Below, in pieces: positions 53,839 to 63,514 of a DNA stretch of 64,000 bases. Position numbers and translations under genes: made by a program. Source of the stretch: JBCCCJ01 sp039029315. Lineage in GTDB: Bacteria > Bacteroidota > Bacteroidia > J057. Each line of letters begins with the position of its first letter. Within the stretch, counting starts at the first letter, position 1. The notes under the pieces are model-generated. The model had not been told where the DNA came from, made no database searches, and saw nothing but the letters and a program-made list of their open reading frames with translations. The stretch is taken from the NCBI GenBank assembly GCA_039029315.1, contig JBCCGK010000055.1:1-64000 (forward strand), in the 5' to 3' direction.

Positions 53839-56800
53839 ATGAATCATTCCTTTTTGTTGACAACTTGTTTGTTTTTTCTCTTCATTACTTCTTCTGTACA
53901 CGACGTTTTTGGACAAATCATTCCTGTAGGAAGTGGCAGCTATACCACAAATTTTCCAGGAGTAGATGTCGCTGGCAGGAATACCTTCCCTTCTGGCATG
54001 CCATTCACGACTGGTCCAGCCGCGACCAGAACGGTTCCGACCAATGACTGGTGGTCAGCAAAAATCAAAAATCCACATGCTGACAATTTGTTTACCTACC
54101 CATATACCCTGAAAACTGTCAATCAGGGCCTGGTCGTAACCTACATTCCCTGGGGAGTGATTGATGCGTTCACGCCGATTACTGTTGGTGTCTCCGGTCT
54201 CAATGCGTCTGAGGCAAATGTCTCTGACTTCACAGATTGGACAGTCTCGATGGATTGGCAAAATGGGGTGCATCATTTTCAGGCTACAGCAGGGATTGGT
54301 ATGCCATTTTTGTATTTCACCAAAGACTCTGCCGATATCGCGCAAGTAAAGCTAACAAGTGGGACAGCTACAATCTCTAATGAAATGCTGATTATTACAG
54401 ATGCACATAATGGAGCTGATTTTGTGGTGTATGCACCTGTAGGCAGTAGTTGGTCTCAAAATGGCAATACCTATAGCTCAACACTGAATGGAAAGAATTA
54501 CTGGTCGATGGCTTTTATTCCTCTGGATGCCACGAGTGTTTCTGCCGTTGCCAATGAATACAAACAATACGCCTATGTCTTCCCTCGGAATACCACAACA
54601 ACTTGGCAGTATGATCCTGCCTCTTCCCTTCTTACAACTGATTTTGAGGTGGAAACCGAAGTAATGGAAGGGAATGATAGCAGCATGCTCATGGGATTGC
54701 TCCCTCATCAATGGAGTAATTTGTCTATCAGTTCTCCCATCCCTAGCGAATATTCATACACCAGCATCCGTGGCGAACTAAAGACCCTGAAAGGCAATCA
54801 CTTTCAGGTCGCCAATAGTTTCCACGGAATCCTGCCTACCCTGCCTTATCTGGATTATTATAGTTCGGGATTCAGTCCACAGAAAATGAATGAAAAGGTA
54901 CAGAGTTTGACACATGAAGGCCTCAGTACCTGGACGGATTCCTACAATGAAGGTCAATCGATGAATCGCTTGATCCAGTCGGCGCGGATCGCAGACTTAA
55001 CAGGAGACATAGAAGCGAGAAATCAGCTCCACACCACCATCAAAACCCGTCTGGAAGATTGGTTGGCGGCGAATGCAGGGGAGGTGGCATTTTTGTTTTA
55101 TTATAACACGAACTGGACATCTTTGATCGGCTATCCGGCGGGACATGGGCAGGATGGAAATCTGAATGACCATCATTTTCATTGGGGATATTTTATTCAT
55201 GCCGCTTCTTTTGTAGAACAGTTTGAGCCGGGATGGGCCAATCAATGGGGAGAAATGATCAATCTCTTGATTCGCGATGCAGCTTCTGACAGAAGGGACG
55301 ATGCGTTATTTCCCTTTTTGCGAAACTTCAGTCCTTATGCCGGACATTGCTGGGCCAATGGCTTTGCGACCTTCCCGCAAGGCAATGATCAAGAATCCAC
55401 TTCCGAGAGTATGCAGTTCAATTCTTCCCTGATTCACTGGGGGACCATGACAGGCAATGATTCGATCAGGGATTTGGGAATTTATCTATACACAACAGAA
55501 CAATCAGCCATAGAAGAATATTGGTTCGATATGCACGACCGGGTTTTTCAACCCTCTCAACAGTATAGTCTGATTTCAAGATTATGGGGAAACAGCTATG
55601 ACAATGGAACCTTTTGGACCAATGATATCGCAGCTTCCTATGGCATAGAATTGTATCCTATTCATGGAGGATCTTTATACCTAGGACATGACTCCACCTA
55701 TGTCTCTCAACTCTGGCAGGAGATAGAAGCAAATACCGGAATTCTCACCAATGAAGTCAATCCCAATCTCTGGCATGACATCATGTGGGAATATCTGGCC
55801 TTCATTGACCCGGTCAAGGCCATTGGATTGTATGATTCTTATCCAGATCGCTCCCTCAAATTTGGGGTGTCGGATGCACAAACCTATCATTGGCTCCATG
55901 CAATGAATGTATTGGGGAGAGTTGAGACTTCTGTGACTGCGGATCATGCCCTCGCCGCGGTCTTCAAAAAGGATGGTGAACTCACCTATGTGGCTCACAA
56001 TTATCAAAGCGATAGCCTGGATGTCAGTTTTTCTGATGGCTATGTCCTGCAGGTTCCGCCACAAAGCATGTCCACGAGCAAGGATATCTCACTTCGAGGG
56101 ACCCTCTCATCCAGTTTTGACCAAGCCTATGCGAATGGAAGTGTGGAACTACAGCTTTCGGTCGAAGGAGGCACTGCCAGCAAGATTGAGTTTGTAGATG
56201 GAGAAACGGTCATTGGTCAACTGACCCAGGCACCTTATATCTTCCGTGCCAGTGATTTGGCTATTGGTCGGCATCACTTTTATGCCAGAATCTATGATGG
56301 GAGTGAGTTCACAATTTCGAATGCTGTGGCTGTAATCGTCGGAGAGCAACAGCCATTTCTAGGGAATCCTGTAAGTATCCCCGGAAGCATTCAGGCTGCC
56401 TATTATGATCTCTATGAGGGAGGCATCGGGCAGGGGATTTCCTATCAGGATATTGCCATGCAAAACAATGGGGATTTCAGACTGAATGAATATGTGGACG
56501 CTTCCCTGGATGCTTCCGAGGGAGGGGTTGTGGGATGGATCGCTGCGGGTGAATGGCTCGAATACAGCATCGAGGTGCAACAGGCTGGCCTGTATTCTCT
56601 GAGTTTTCGGTATGCCTGTGGCAATTCCAATGGAGGCGGTCCCTTTCGGATTGAATCAGATGGAGATACACTCATCTCAGGCATCACTGTCACCTATTCT
56701 GGCAATTGGGATGCCTGGACCAGCAAGACAGTCGCCAATGTCCCACTCAAAAGTGGTCGGCAAGTGCTTCGCCTGTACTTTGAGCAAGGGGAGCTGAATC

Positions 56801-57951
56801 TGGGAAAGTTGACCTGGACCTATTCTGCCCCACTTCCATATGATCAACCCATTGCAGAAGCAGGAGAGAATATCCTTGTTCTTCTCCCACAAGACAGCGG
56901 CACTTTGGACGGAAGCAATAGTGTAGATCCCGGCCAACTTCCCTTGAGTTATTCCTGGACCCAGATCTATGGTCCGTCCGATTTGGTGTTTTCGGATAGT
57001 GCTGCCGTTCAACCCATGATTAGCGCGTTGGTAGAGGGCGTGTATTTGGTACAACTGAAGGTGGACAATGGGATGTATTCAGACGAGGATGAGGTCTATA
57101 TCATTTCGAGCTTGGAGGACAATGTGCCGCCCACGGTCTCGATCATCTCGCCCTTTGACAATACAGCATTCATTGAGGGAGATGTTGTATCTCTATCTGC
57201 TGTGGCGTCTGACTTGATCGGGACAGTAGATCGGGTAGAATTTTTTGCCAACAATGGCTGGATCGGTACCGTGAACCAACAACCATATGATGTGAACTGG
57301 ATACCCACAGTCGGAGATTACGATCTTACGGCTGTAGCCTATGACAATGATAGCAGTGCCAGCACTTCCGAGTCCATTCATGTTCGGATCGATGAAGCCC
57401 CGTCCTGTATAGGAACCTCCTACAATGGAGATTTTTCCTATGAATTTTCGCCAGATAACAACAATCCTACCATTACCTTCATTCCCTCTGCACAAGGGGT
57501 CGGGAATCCAACCTGTATCCTGTATTATGGAACAAATACCAACACCCTTCCGGGTTATCCTGTTACGCCCAATGTTCCCTACCAAATCACTGCCAGCGAA
57601 GGCAGTCTCATTTATTTTTATTATACCTATTCCTATCCCGGCGAAGTGGAACGAAACAATTCCGCCAACAAGGATAGCTACGTGATCGGTAGTTGTAGAA
57701 TCACCTCTTCTGATGAGTTGGCCGGGGAGGTAGTTGTGTACTATCCCAATCCTGTCAAGGAAAGCTTGCATCTTCAATTGCCGGAAGGAAGCAATAAGGT
57801 TCAAGTCTATGACATGCTTGGACAGCTGATGACAGCATTTCAAACCCAGGAGGGACAAATTACCCTGGACATGAGCCAGTATGCTTCCGGCATGTATTTG
57901 TTTCACATCAAGAACAAACATGGAAGCAAAGTCTTCAAGGTGATGAGGTAG
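53839..57951 (+). CDS. Secreted GH81 endo-beta-1,3-glucanase with CBM6, CBM56 and T9SS domain
   Basis: 1370 residues. Signal peptide 1-25. GH81 catalytic region ~30-735: PTNDWWSA, NDHHFHWGYF (proposed acid Asp444) and FPQGNDQESTSESM (Glu519/Glu523). Then an Ig-like module ~765-835, CBM6 ~845-995 (GEWLEYSIEV, YACGNSNGGGPFRI), a PKD/REJ-like domain ~1003-1092, a second Ig-like domain ~1097-1185, CBM56 ~1189-1287 (YNGDFSYEFSPDNNNPTITF, CILYYGTNTNT) and a T9SS sorting domain ~1298-1370. It cleaves laminarin, curdlan or callose outside the cell. CBM6 and CBM56 beside GH81 recall the Bacillus halodurans laminarinase architecture. Confidence 0.92.
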   Translation: MNHSFLLTTCLFFLFITSSVHDVFGQIIPVGSGSYTTNFPGVDVAGRNTFPSGMPFTTGPAATRTVPTNDWWSAKIKNPHADNLFTYPYTLKTVNQGLVVTYIPWGVIDAFTPITVGVSGLNASEANVSDFTDWTVSMDWQNGVHHFQATAGIGMPFLYFTKDSADIAQVKLTSGTATISNEMLIITDAHNGADFVVYAPVGSSWSQNGNTYSSTLNGKNYWSMAFIPLDATSVSAVANEYKQYAYVFPRNTTTTWQYDPASSLLTTDFEVETEVMEGNDSSMLMGLLPHQWSNLSISSPIPSEYSYTSIRGELKTLKGNHFQVANSFHGILPTLPYLDYYSSGFSPQKMNEKVQSLTHEGLSTWTDSYNEGQSMNRLIQSARIADLTGDIEARNQLHTTIKTRLEDWLAANAGEVAFLFYYNTNWTSLIGYPAGHGQDGNLNDHHFHWGYFIHAASFVEQFEPGWANQWGEMINLLIRDAASDRRDDALFPFLRNFSPYAGHCWANGFATFPQGNDQESTSESMQFNSSLIHWGTMTGNDSIRDLGIYLYTTEQSAIEEYWFDMHDRVFQPSQQYSLISRLWGNSYDNGTFWTNDIAASYGIELYPIHGGSLYLGHDSTYVSQLWQEIEANTGILTNEVNPNLWHDIMWEYLAFIDPVKAIGLYDSYPDRSLKFGVSDAQTYHWLHAMNVLGRVETSVTADHALAAVFKKDGELTYVAHNYQSDSLDVSFSDGYVLQVPPQSMSTSKDISLRGTLSSSFDQAYANGSVELQLSVEGGTASKIEFVDGETVIGQLTQAPYIFRASDLAIGRHHFYARIYDGSEFTISNAVAVIVGEQQPFLGNPVSIPGSIQAAYYDLYEGGIGQGISYQDIAMQNNGDFRLNEYVDASLDASEGGVVGWIAAGEWLEYSIEVQQAGLYSLSFRYACGNSNGGGPFRIESDGDTLISGITVTYSGNWDAWTSKTVANVPLKSGRQVLRLYFEQGELNLGKLTWTYSAPLPYDQPIAEAGENILVLLPQDSGTLDGSNSVDPGQLPLSYSWTQIYGPSDLVFSDSAAVQPMISALVEGVYLVQLKVDNGMYSDEDEVYIISSLEDNVPPTVSIISPFDNTAFIEGDVVSLSAVASDLIGTVDRVEFFANNGWIGTVNQQPYDVNWIPTVGDYDLTAVAYDNDSSASTSESIHVRIDEAPSCIGTSYNGDFSYEFSPDNNNPTITFIPSAQGVGNPTCILYYGTNTNTLPGYPVTPNVPYQITASEGSLIYFYYTYSYPGEVERNNSANKDSYVIGSCRITSSDELAGEVVVYYPNPVKESLHLQLPEGSNKVQVYDMLGQLMTAFQTQEGQITLDMSQYASGMYLFHIKNKHGSKVFKVMR

Positions 57952-57993
57952 GGAGCTGGCTGCTTGTGGGATGAGGAGCTACATTGATTTTCT

Positions 57994-58140
57994 CTACCAA
58001 CCTTCTTCTTCCTGAAAGAGACTCTCCATACGTAGGGCCCTGTCAATCACTCCAATGCTATGTTCATTGGATTTTATGCCGAATGTTGTCAACATTCCCT
58101 TCTCAGTTGTTCCACCAATGAATATCCTTTTCCTATCCAT
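57994..58140 (-). pseudogene. Possible C-terminal fragment of an AAA ATPase gene
   Basis: A 48-codon frame (MDRKRIFIGGTTEKG, then MLTTFGIKSNEHSIGVIDRA, ending SLFQEEEGW). The string LTTFGIKSNEHS...MESLF resembles the last ~30 residues of the Bacteroidota AAA/DUF4143-type ATPases, which typically end TTYGxKxNxxS...TMDDLF. No upstream part is present, so it would be a remnant. The assignment is from memory of the family pattern. The rest of the 57952-58465 gap shows no other gene; the 76-codon frame at 58143-58373 has no protein character. Confidence 0.35.
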
Positions 58141-58465
58141 TTTTAGCTAAAACAATGAGAGCACAGCTGTTCTAGCTGAGGATGGCCATGCGCATCCTTC
58201 ATTTCTCTATACAAAATCGATATAAGAGCGGGGAGGCAAGACTCAGTTGTCCATGAGGAGAGGCTGGGTGGAGTTTCAAAAATATGACCCGCGGGGCATT
58301 CCTTTCTTGAGGGTAACGGACCCTCTATGGGGGGGATTTTAGGAAAATCTGCTTCAAGATCCATCTCTGCCATTCGATTTCATTGAGCATTGTCAATCAT
58401 TCTTCTTAGCTTTCATACAACTCGATGAATCCCAGCTTCTTGTTGATACCCAATTACACAATGCT

Positions 58466-60715
58466 ATGGCAAAACTCATCCAGACCCTTCCGATTTGGCT
58501 CTTTGGGCTAATTGTAGGATTCTCCCCCCTCCAAGCACAGACACCTCAACTCCCAACCATCCCCATCGGCACGGATGCCTATCTGCAATGGGACAAAATT
58601 CCCTACCTCCGTCTGGGGATGCGGGCCTATATGAGAAGCACCTACGACCGAACAGGAAACAACCGTCGGGCTGATGCCAGCAATTATCTGTATCAAGAGG
58701 CAGACAATTTCAATGTAACCCTGGATGTGAAGAGTCCAGGAGTTCTTTATTTTGTCCGAACCAACCATTTTCATGGATCTCCCTGGCATTATGAAGTCGA
58801 TGGGACAGATGTGATCGTCAAGGAATCTGCTACAGATGATCCCATAGACGTGAAGAACCGTTATGATCATACCACCTTCATCCCAGAAGAGCTGTTTCCC
58901 AATCCACTCACCTGGACCTGGACCATCACCAAAGGGGCCGACCTGATGTGGGTGCCGATTCCCTTTCAGGAATCACTGCGTCTGGCCTATTCTCGAACCT
59001 TTTACGGGACAGGCTATTATATCTATCACGCCTTCCCCAAGGGGGCTGACTATCTTTCTCAGCCACTTGAGACCTGGAAGCAGAATCCACCAGATCCACG
59101 CGTGTTGGAGTTGATTCGCCGGTCTGGCTCAGATTTGAGTCCTGAAGGAGATGAGGTCCAAAGCTTGAAACAAAGCATTGATCTGGCACCTTACCAACAA
59201 CTGTCCCTCGCAAGTCTGGAAGGCTCACACACGATTCGGGCACTGGAATTCACAATCCCACGTGATCAAGCCTATGACTTTGGAAAAAATCGCTTGACCA
59301 TTACCTGGGATCGACGCTGGCATGCTTCTGTGGATGTGCCATTGGCTCTGTTCTTTGGGGCGGGGCATTTGTACAATCCTGAGAACAAAGAATTCCTCGT
59401 ACAAGGGTTTCCTGTCTCAGTTCGCTATGACGATGACTTTGTGTATCTGTCCTGCTACTGGCCGATGCCGTTTTTTGAGCATGCCAGTATTGTGTTGGAA
59501 GAAAGAAATGGGAAAGCATTCGAAGGAATTGGCACAAAAATCAAGACGGTGCCCTATCGTGATTCTCGCAATGCAGTAGGCTATTTTCATGCTACATATA
59601 GCAACCTGCCCTATCCCAAACAGGGCCAGGACAATACCTTTCTGGATACCGATCTGGTAGAAGGTGGCGGCCCATGGTCTGGGAATTTTGTAGGGATGAG
59701 CTGGATTTTTTCCCATAATGGTGTGCTAAAGACCCTGGAAGGTGATCCACGATTTTTCTTTGATGATAGCAAAACCCCTCAAGCCTGGGGAACAGGAACA
59801 GAAGAATGGGGAGGAGGAGGAGATTATTGGGGGGGACTCAATATGACCATTCCCTTTGCAGGCCATCCGGTAGGCAAGCGAGACAAGGAAGCTGAGAATG
59901 AGCTGGATTTGCTCAATTCCGCCTATCGCTTTTTGATTGCCGATTATTTTCCTTTCGGAAAGCGAGCGGTCATCCGCTTGGAACACGGAGGGCAGAACAC
60001 CCAAATAGAGCATTATGAAGGGGTGGTTTATTGGTATGGAGCCCCTTTTGCCACCCTAACACTCACGGATCAACTCAATGTCTGTCATACACAAGATGCG
60101 AAGAACCATCAATATTCGTCCCCCACAGCAGAAGAGCCTTATGAGTTGGTTTCTCGCTATGAACTGGGACCAGATTCCGATGTAAGCTCCTATTTTGTTC
60201 GGAATCGGGGAGAAGGAAAACATATTGGCTCTTTGCTGTATTATCCTGCCGAAAGTGATTCTGTCAGGATTATGAAAGGTACGAGTTCCTTTGTGGTTGA
60301 TGTCGATTCCAGCAATCTTGGGGTCCTCTTGCGGAGAAAATTTGACTACCAATATCCCAATCAGGAAGCAAAGATTTGGGTGAAAAATGCTGATGAAGAT
60401 GATGATTGGCAGGATGCCGGGATTTGGTATACCTCAGGAAGCAATACCTATTATCATTCCTATCCACGAGGAAAGAAATTCTCAGATGCAGAACTCTTGC
60501 CCACCAATCCCGAAGTGATCACGAGCAATCGACGATGGCGGGAAGAGGAATTTCTGATCGGAGCCCATCTGACTGCCGGGCTTTCCAAGCTTGCCATTCG
60601 GGTTGAATGGATTCCGAATGAAAAAGCCTTGTTACCTGAACAGCCCTTTCCTCAGCCTTCTGTCTGGAGCGAAAGTCGCTATTGGGTGTATTCTTTTGTG
60701 TTGCCTGAGGAATAG
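58466..60715 (+). CDS. GH172 (DUF2961) family glycoside hydrolase
   Basis: 749 residues with a signal peptide ending PLQAQ. GH172/DUF2961 hallmarks: MRSTYDRTGNNRRADASNY, YFVRTNHFHGSPWHYEVDG, IPFQESLRLAYSRTFYGTGY, then ERNGKAFEGIGTK, FLDTDLVEGGG and the acidic active-site segment GTGTEEWGGGGDYWGG. The C-terminal third (residues ~590-749) is an extra beta-rich domain. Characterised members act on alpha-D-fructofuranosyl or alpha-D-arabinofuranosyl linkages. It is downstream of the laminarinase but separated by 514 bp, so it has its own promoter. Confidence 0.85.
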   Translation: MAKLIQTLPIWLFGLIVGFSPLQAQTPQLPTIPIGTDAYLQWDKIPYLRLGMRAYMRSTYDRTGNNRRADASNYLYQEADNFNVTLDVKSPGVLYFVRTNHFHGSPWHYEVDGTDVIVKESATDDPIDVKNRYDHTTFIPEELFPNPLTWTWTITKGADLMWVPIPFQESLRLAYSRTFYGTGYYIYHAFPKGADYLSQPLETWKQNPPDPRVLELIRRSGSDLSPEGDEVQSLKQSIDLAPYQQLSLASLEGSHTIRALEFTIPRDQAYDFGKNRLTITWDRRWHASVDVPLALFFGAGHLYNPENKEFLVQGFPVSVRYDDDFVYLSCYWPMPFFEHASIVLEERNGKAFEGIGTKIKTVPYRDSRNAVGYFHATYSNLPYPKQGQDNTFLDTDLVEGGGPWSGNFVGMSWIFSHNGVLKTLEGDPRFFFDDSKTPQAWGTGTEEWGGGGDYWGGLNMTIPFAGHPVGKRDKEAENELDLLNSAYRFLIADYFPFGKRAVIRLEHGGQNTQIEHYEGVVYWYGAPFATLTLTDQLNVCHTQDAKNHQYSSPTAEEPYELVSRYELGPDSDVSSYFVRNRGEGKHIGSLLYYPAESDSVRIMKGTSSFVVDVDSSNLGVLLRRKFDYQYPNQEAKIWVKNADEDDDWQDAGIWYTSGSNTYYHSYPRGKKFSDAELLPTNPEVITSNRRWREEEFLIGAHLTAGLSKLAIRVEWIPNEKALLPEQPFPQPSVWSESRYWVYSFVLPEE

Positions 60716-60748
60716 AGAATGTTTGAGGAATCGTAACCAAGTCAGCCT

Positions 60749-60910
60749 GTCTATGACAGCAGGTCGACCTCGGAGGATTTGTGGGATAGCGTTGGGGCGA
60801 TTCCTCCGAGGTCTGAAGTGTTGGGTAGAAAAGAAACAATTATCCTCTCACATACCTAGGAGCTTGAGCCAAGCCACCCCCAGCGGCTCAAAGCTCCGAG
60901 GAATCCTTGT
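60749..60910. repeat. Cluster of nested inverted repeats between convergent genes
   Basis: Perfect 12-bp arms GACCTCGGAGGA (60766-60777) and TCCTCCGAGGTC (60802-60813) flank 24 nt. A second near-perfect hairpin pairs GGAGCTTGAGCC (60859-60870) with GGCTCAAAGCTCC (60885-60897). GTCTATGAC near 60749 is complementary to GTCATAGAC near 60908, enclosing both. The gap 60716-60979 has no convincing gene. It may be a bidirectional terminator region or a palindromic repeat element. Confidence 0.6.
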
Positions 60911-60979
60911 CATAGACAACACAACATTTCGGCGACGGAGTTATAAACTCAGGAAGAGACAGTTGGTGTGATGCAATCC

Positions 60980-63277
60980 TCACCGACTCAAAAGCACCTT
61001 CTCCCCTTCCTCCAGGTCCATCTCAATGATGTTGCTTTCGACTACTGTGTATGGATGATCCGTTTGGAACTTGCCATCAGCAAAGGAGTTTTTGACCTGC
61101 AATTTTCCGCCTTTCTCAGCAAGAATCTCTACTGATCCCAATTGGCCTTCCGTTCGTTTGGCCGAAACCAGGAAAGCGCCTTGAGCCCTCAATTGAGAGA
61201 AGGAAACTTCTTGCCAATCATTGGGAATAGCTGGAAAAATCGCGATATGGCCAGCATGACTTTGAAGAAGCATCTCCTGTATGCCAGCAGCAAAGGCAAA
61301 ATTGCCTTCCAGAGTAAAGGGGCGATAGGTATAATTGGAGTAGCCTTTGCCAGACTGATCCCCATTTACGTGGAAACTATTGGGCAAACAAAATGCTTCT
61401 GCAAAAATCCTCAAAGCTTTCGCAGCACCCTCTCCGTCCAAAGCGCGAGCTTTTAGATTTCCCAACCAGGCAAAAGAAAAACCAATCCAGGCATCGGAGC
61501 CATGCGCATCAAGGGTCGCGATGGTGTGTTGGATAATTTCTTTGTCCTTGACTCCATGACTCACATCAATCAGACCCAAAGGATGAATAGCCATAAGATG
61601 AGAAAAATGCCGATGGGATTCATCATAAGGAAGTCCTGGTGCAAAGAGTAAACCACTTTCATCTATGGCATATTCAGGCCATTCTGCCAGAATGTTTGTC
61701 CATTGCTCTGCCTCTTCTTGCTCGCCAATTTCTATAGCAAGTTCAGCTGCGGTCTGGAAAGTCCAACGAATCAGGGCAAGGTCAAAATTAGTCATCTCAG
61801 CGAACCAGGCCTTTGGGGAATTGTCATAAATTTCTGGACTGGAACTCAATGGTAAGGATCTCTGGCCATTTTTTGTACGGATGGAAAGCTCATCGAGATG
61901 AATGGCGACATCCTTGATCCAGGGATAGGCTTTTTCTTCCAAAAAGTCCCGATCTCTGCTGTATTGCCATTGCAGATAAAAATGCTGTGCAAGCCAGGCA
62001 GATACGGTAGGCCCAAGTGAATATTGAATCCAACCGCCCATGGGTTGGCCTGCTTGGGTGCTAACACCAGGAACATTGAGACCCTTGGTGCCATAGTAGG
62101 TCTGCGTATAGGATTTGAATGTTTCTCGATGATCCCACATCCAGTTCACAAAACTTTCCGCATGGTCGAGGTGGTTGCTACTATAAGCTGGCCAATAGCT
62201 CATTTGCGTATTGAGATCATGATGAAGATCTCCTTTCCAGGGAGGAATCCTGCCATTATCAGCTGTCCATACAGTTTGGAGAGAAATGGGAGGAGAAGAA
62301 TTGCGGGAAACAGATCCGAATTTGTACATCTCCAGGTACCACTGTCGCTCCAGGAGTGAATCAGGTAAGCGGACGGTGGAGTGTTCCCAAAAGCTTTGCC
62401 ACCAATCCTGATGTTCTGAAAAGGATGTGTCAAACCCTTTGGTCAATTCCTGAAGGACGATCTCCTCAGCTTCCTGCTTTTGTTGTTGATCAGGATGATG
62501 AGAACTAATACTCCAGAGGCCAATTACCTCATCGCTCGTTCTTTGCCATGTCACATGAACTTGATACCAAAAGCCTCCCCAGCCTTCCTGAACATAGGTG
62601 ATGCTGTTTCTCTTCTGGAAAAGATTTCCTTGCGCATACCCGAGTCGAAGCAAACTCTGACCAGTAACTGGATTGGTTTCCTCAGCTCGCTGGCTTGTAT
62701 CTTGATAGATTGGAGGCACCAGGATTGGCTCAAAATCATCAGGAACACCAGAAAACCGGAACCAACCTACGGGCACATTAGCATGAAGGAAGCTTTGTAA
62801 TTGGGGGCCATTTTTCCATTTAATCTCACAAACCGCATGCTCTACGGATAAATGAGCTGACTGAATGACTCCCAACTGACTGATATCAAATTCCAGAGCA
62901 GCTCCGGGAATTTTGGTAGGACCGGCTTCCCGGTCATAGGGATGATCAAGCCTTTTCTGCACTTCTTCATAAGTGTCCTGCTGCCATTGTTGCTGTACCC
63001 ACTGAAAATTATATGTGGCCAAATCCAGTCCTCTCATGGGCCTGAGATCCCACAAATCTATTCGATCCAGGGAAAAGCGTAGGTGATCCTCTTTCTCCCA
63101 AATCAGGGCTCCCATAAACCCATTTCCCAAAGGAAGCCCTTCATCCCAACTGTGAGGGAGGTCCTCAAAAAGGAGGTCATGGGGACCTGCTTGAATAGAG
63201 ATACCTGGCTGTTGGCAAGCAAGGAGGAGAAAACTTAATAAGCAAGGCAAGGGGAATAAGAAACTGTTAGATTTCAT
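60980..63277 (-). CDS. GH95-family lipoprotein (alpha-L-fucosidase/galactosidase-like)
   Basis: About 765 residues from the ATG at 63277, giving a lipoprotein signal peptide ending LLLAC. GH95 layout: N-terminal LPLGNGFMGALIW domain, (alpha/alpha)6 barrel with DLNTQMSYWPAYSSNHLDHA, SSSPEIYDNSPKAW, ESHRHFSHLMAIHPLGLI and LEGNFAFAAGIQEMLLQSH, then a C-terminal beta domain. The Glu of SPE is kept, but the usual DGNFG reads EGNFA and the usual N-x-N before TQMNYW reads D-L-N. Specificity may therefore differ from alpha-1,2-L-fucosidase. It is convergent with the GH172 gene. Confidence 0.85.
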   Translation of the reverse strand: MKSNSFLFPLPCLLSFLLLACQQPGISIQAGPHDLLFEDLPHSWDEGLPLGNGFMGALIWEKEDHLRFSLDRIDLWDLRPMRGLDLATYNFQWVQQQWQQDTYEEVQKRLDHPYDREAGPTKIPGAALEFDISQLGVIQSAHLSVEHAVCEIKWKNGPQLQSFLHANVPVGWFRFSGVPDDFEPILVPPIYQDTSQRAEETNPVTGQSLLRLGYAQGNLFQKRNSITYVQEGWGGFWYQVHVTWQRTSDEVIGLWSISSHHPDQQQKQEAEEIVLQELTKGFDTSFSEHQDWWQSFWEHSTVRLPDSLLERQWYLEMYKFGSVSRNSSPPISLQTVWTADNGRIPPWKGDLHHDLNTQMSYWPAYSSNHLDHAESFVNWMWDHRETFKSYTQTYYGTKGLNVPGVSTQAGQPMGGWIQYSLGPTVSAWLAQHFYLQWQYSRDRDFLEEKAYPWIKDVAIHLDELSIRTKNGQRSLPLSSSPEIYDNSPKAWFAEMTNFDLALIRWTFQTAAELAIEIGEQEEAEQWTNILAEWPEYAIDESGLLFAPGLPYDESHRHFSHLMAIHPLGLIDVSHGVKDKEIIQHTIATLDAHGSDAWIGFSFAWLGNLKARALDGEGAAKALRIFAEAFCLPNSFHVNGDQSGKGYSNYTYRPFTLEGNFAFAAGIQEMLLQSHAGHIAIFPAIPNDWQEVSFSQLRAQGAFLVSAKRTEGQLGSVEILAEKGGKLQVKNSFADGKFQTDHPYTVVESNIIEMDLEEGEKVLLSR

Positions 63278-63340
63278 AGAATTGGTTCTGCTCAAAAAAC
63301 GGGATTTTCTAGCCAAATAGCATGAGCACTCAACTCAGGG

Positions 63341-63499
63341 TAAGTAAGGGGACAAATGTATAATTGGCAATCATCTTCCACCCTCTCGCTCTCCCGCCAG
63401 CGGGAGACATCAACCCACAAGGCCAGAAATCAACGATTTCCCCCTTTGGAGGTAGGGGGAGGAATAGAATAAGCATATGTAAATATGTCCACCTACTTA
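63341..63499 (+). repeat. Dispersed MITE-like repeat, copy 3
   Basis: About 159 bp in the gap between the GH95 gene and the last gene. The left end TAAGTAAGGGGACAAATG and right end ATATGTCCACCTACTTA are imperfect inverted repeats. The interior contains the same CTCCCGC-CA-GCGGGAG hairpin and CCAGAAATCAACGATTTCCC block as copy 2. It lies 16 bp from the stop of the gene at 63515. Confidence 0.85.
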
Positions 63500-63514
63500 T
63501 TCTGAGATAAACAA

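Noticed and set aside
58143..58373. 76-codon frame on the minus strand
   Set aside because: No conserved pattern, odd composition and no start context.
60591..60971. 126-codon frame on the plus strand
   Set aside because: It overlaps the end of GH172 in another frame and the palindrome cluster, and is Arg/Lys/Cys-rich without a domain.
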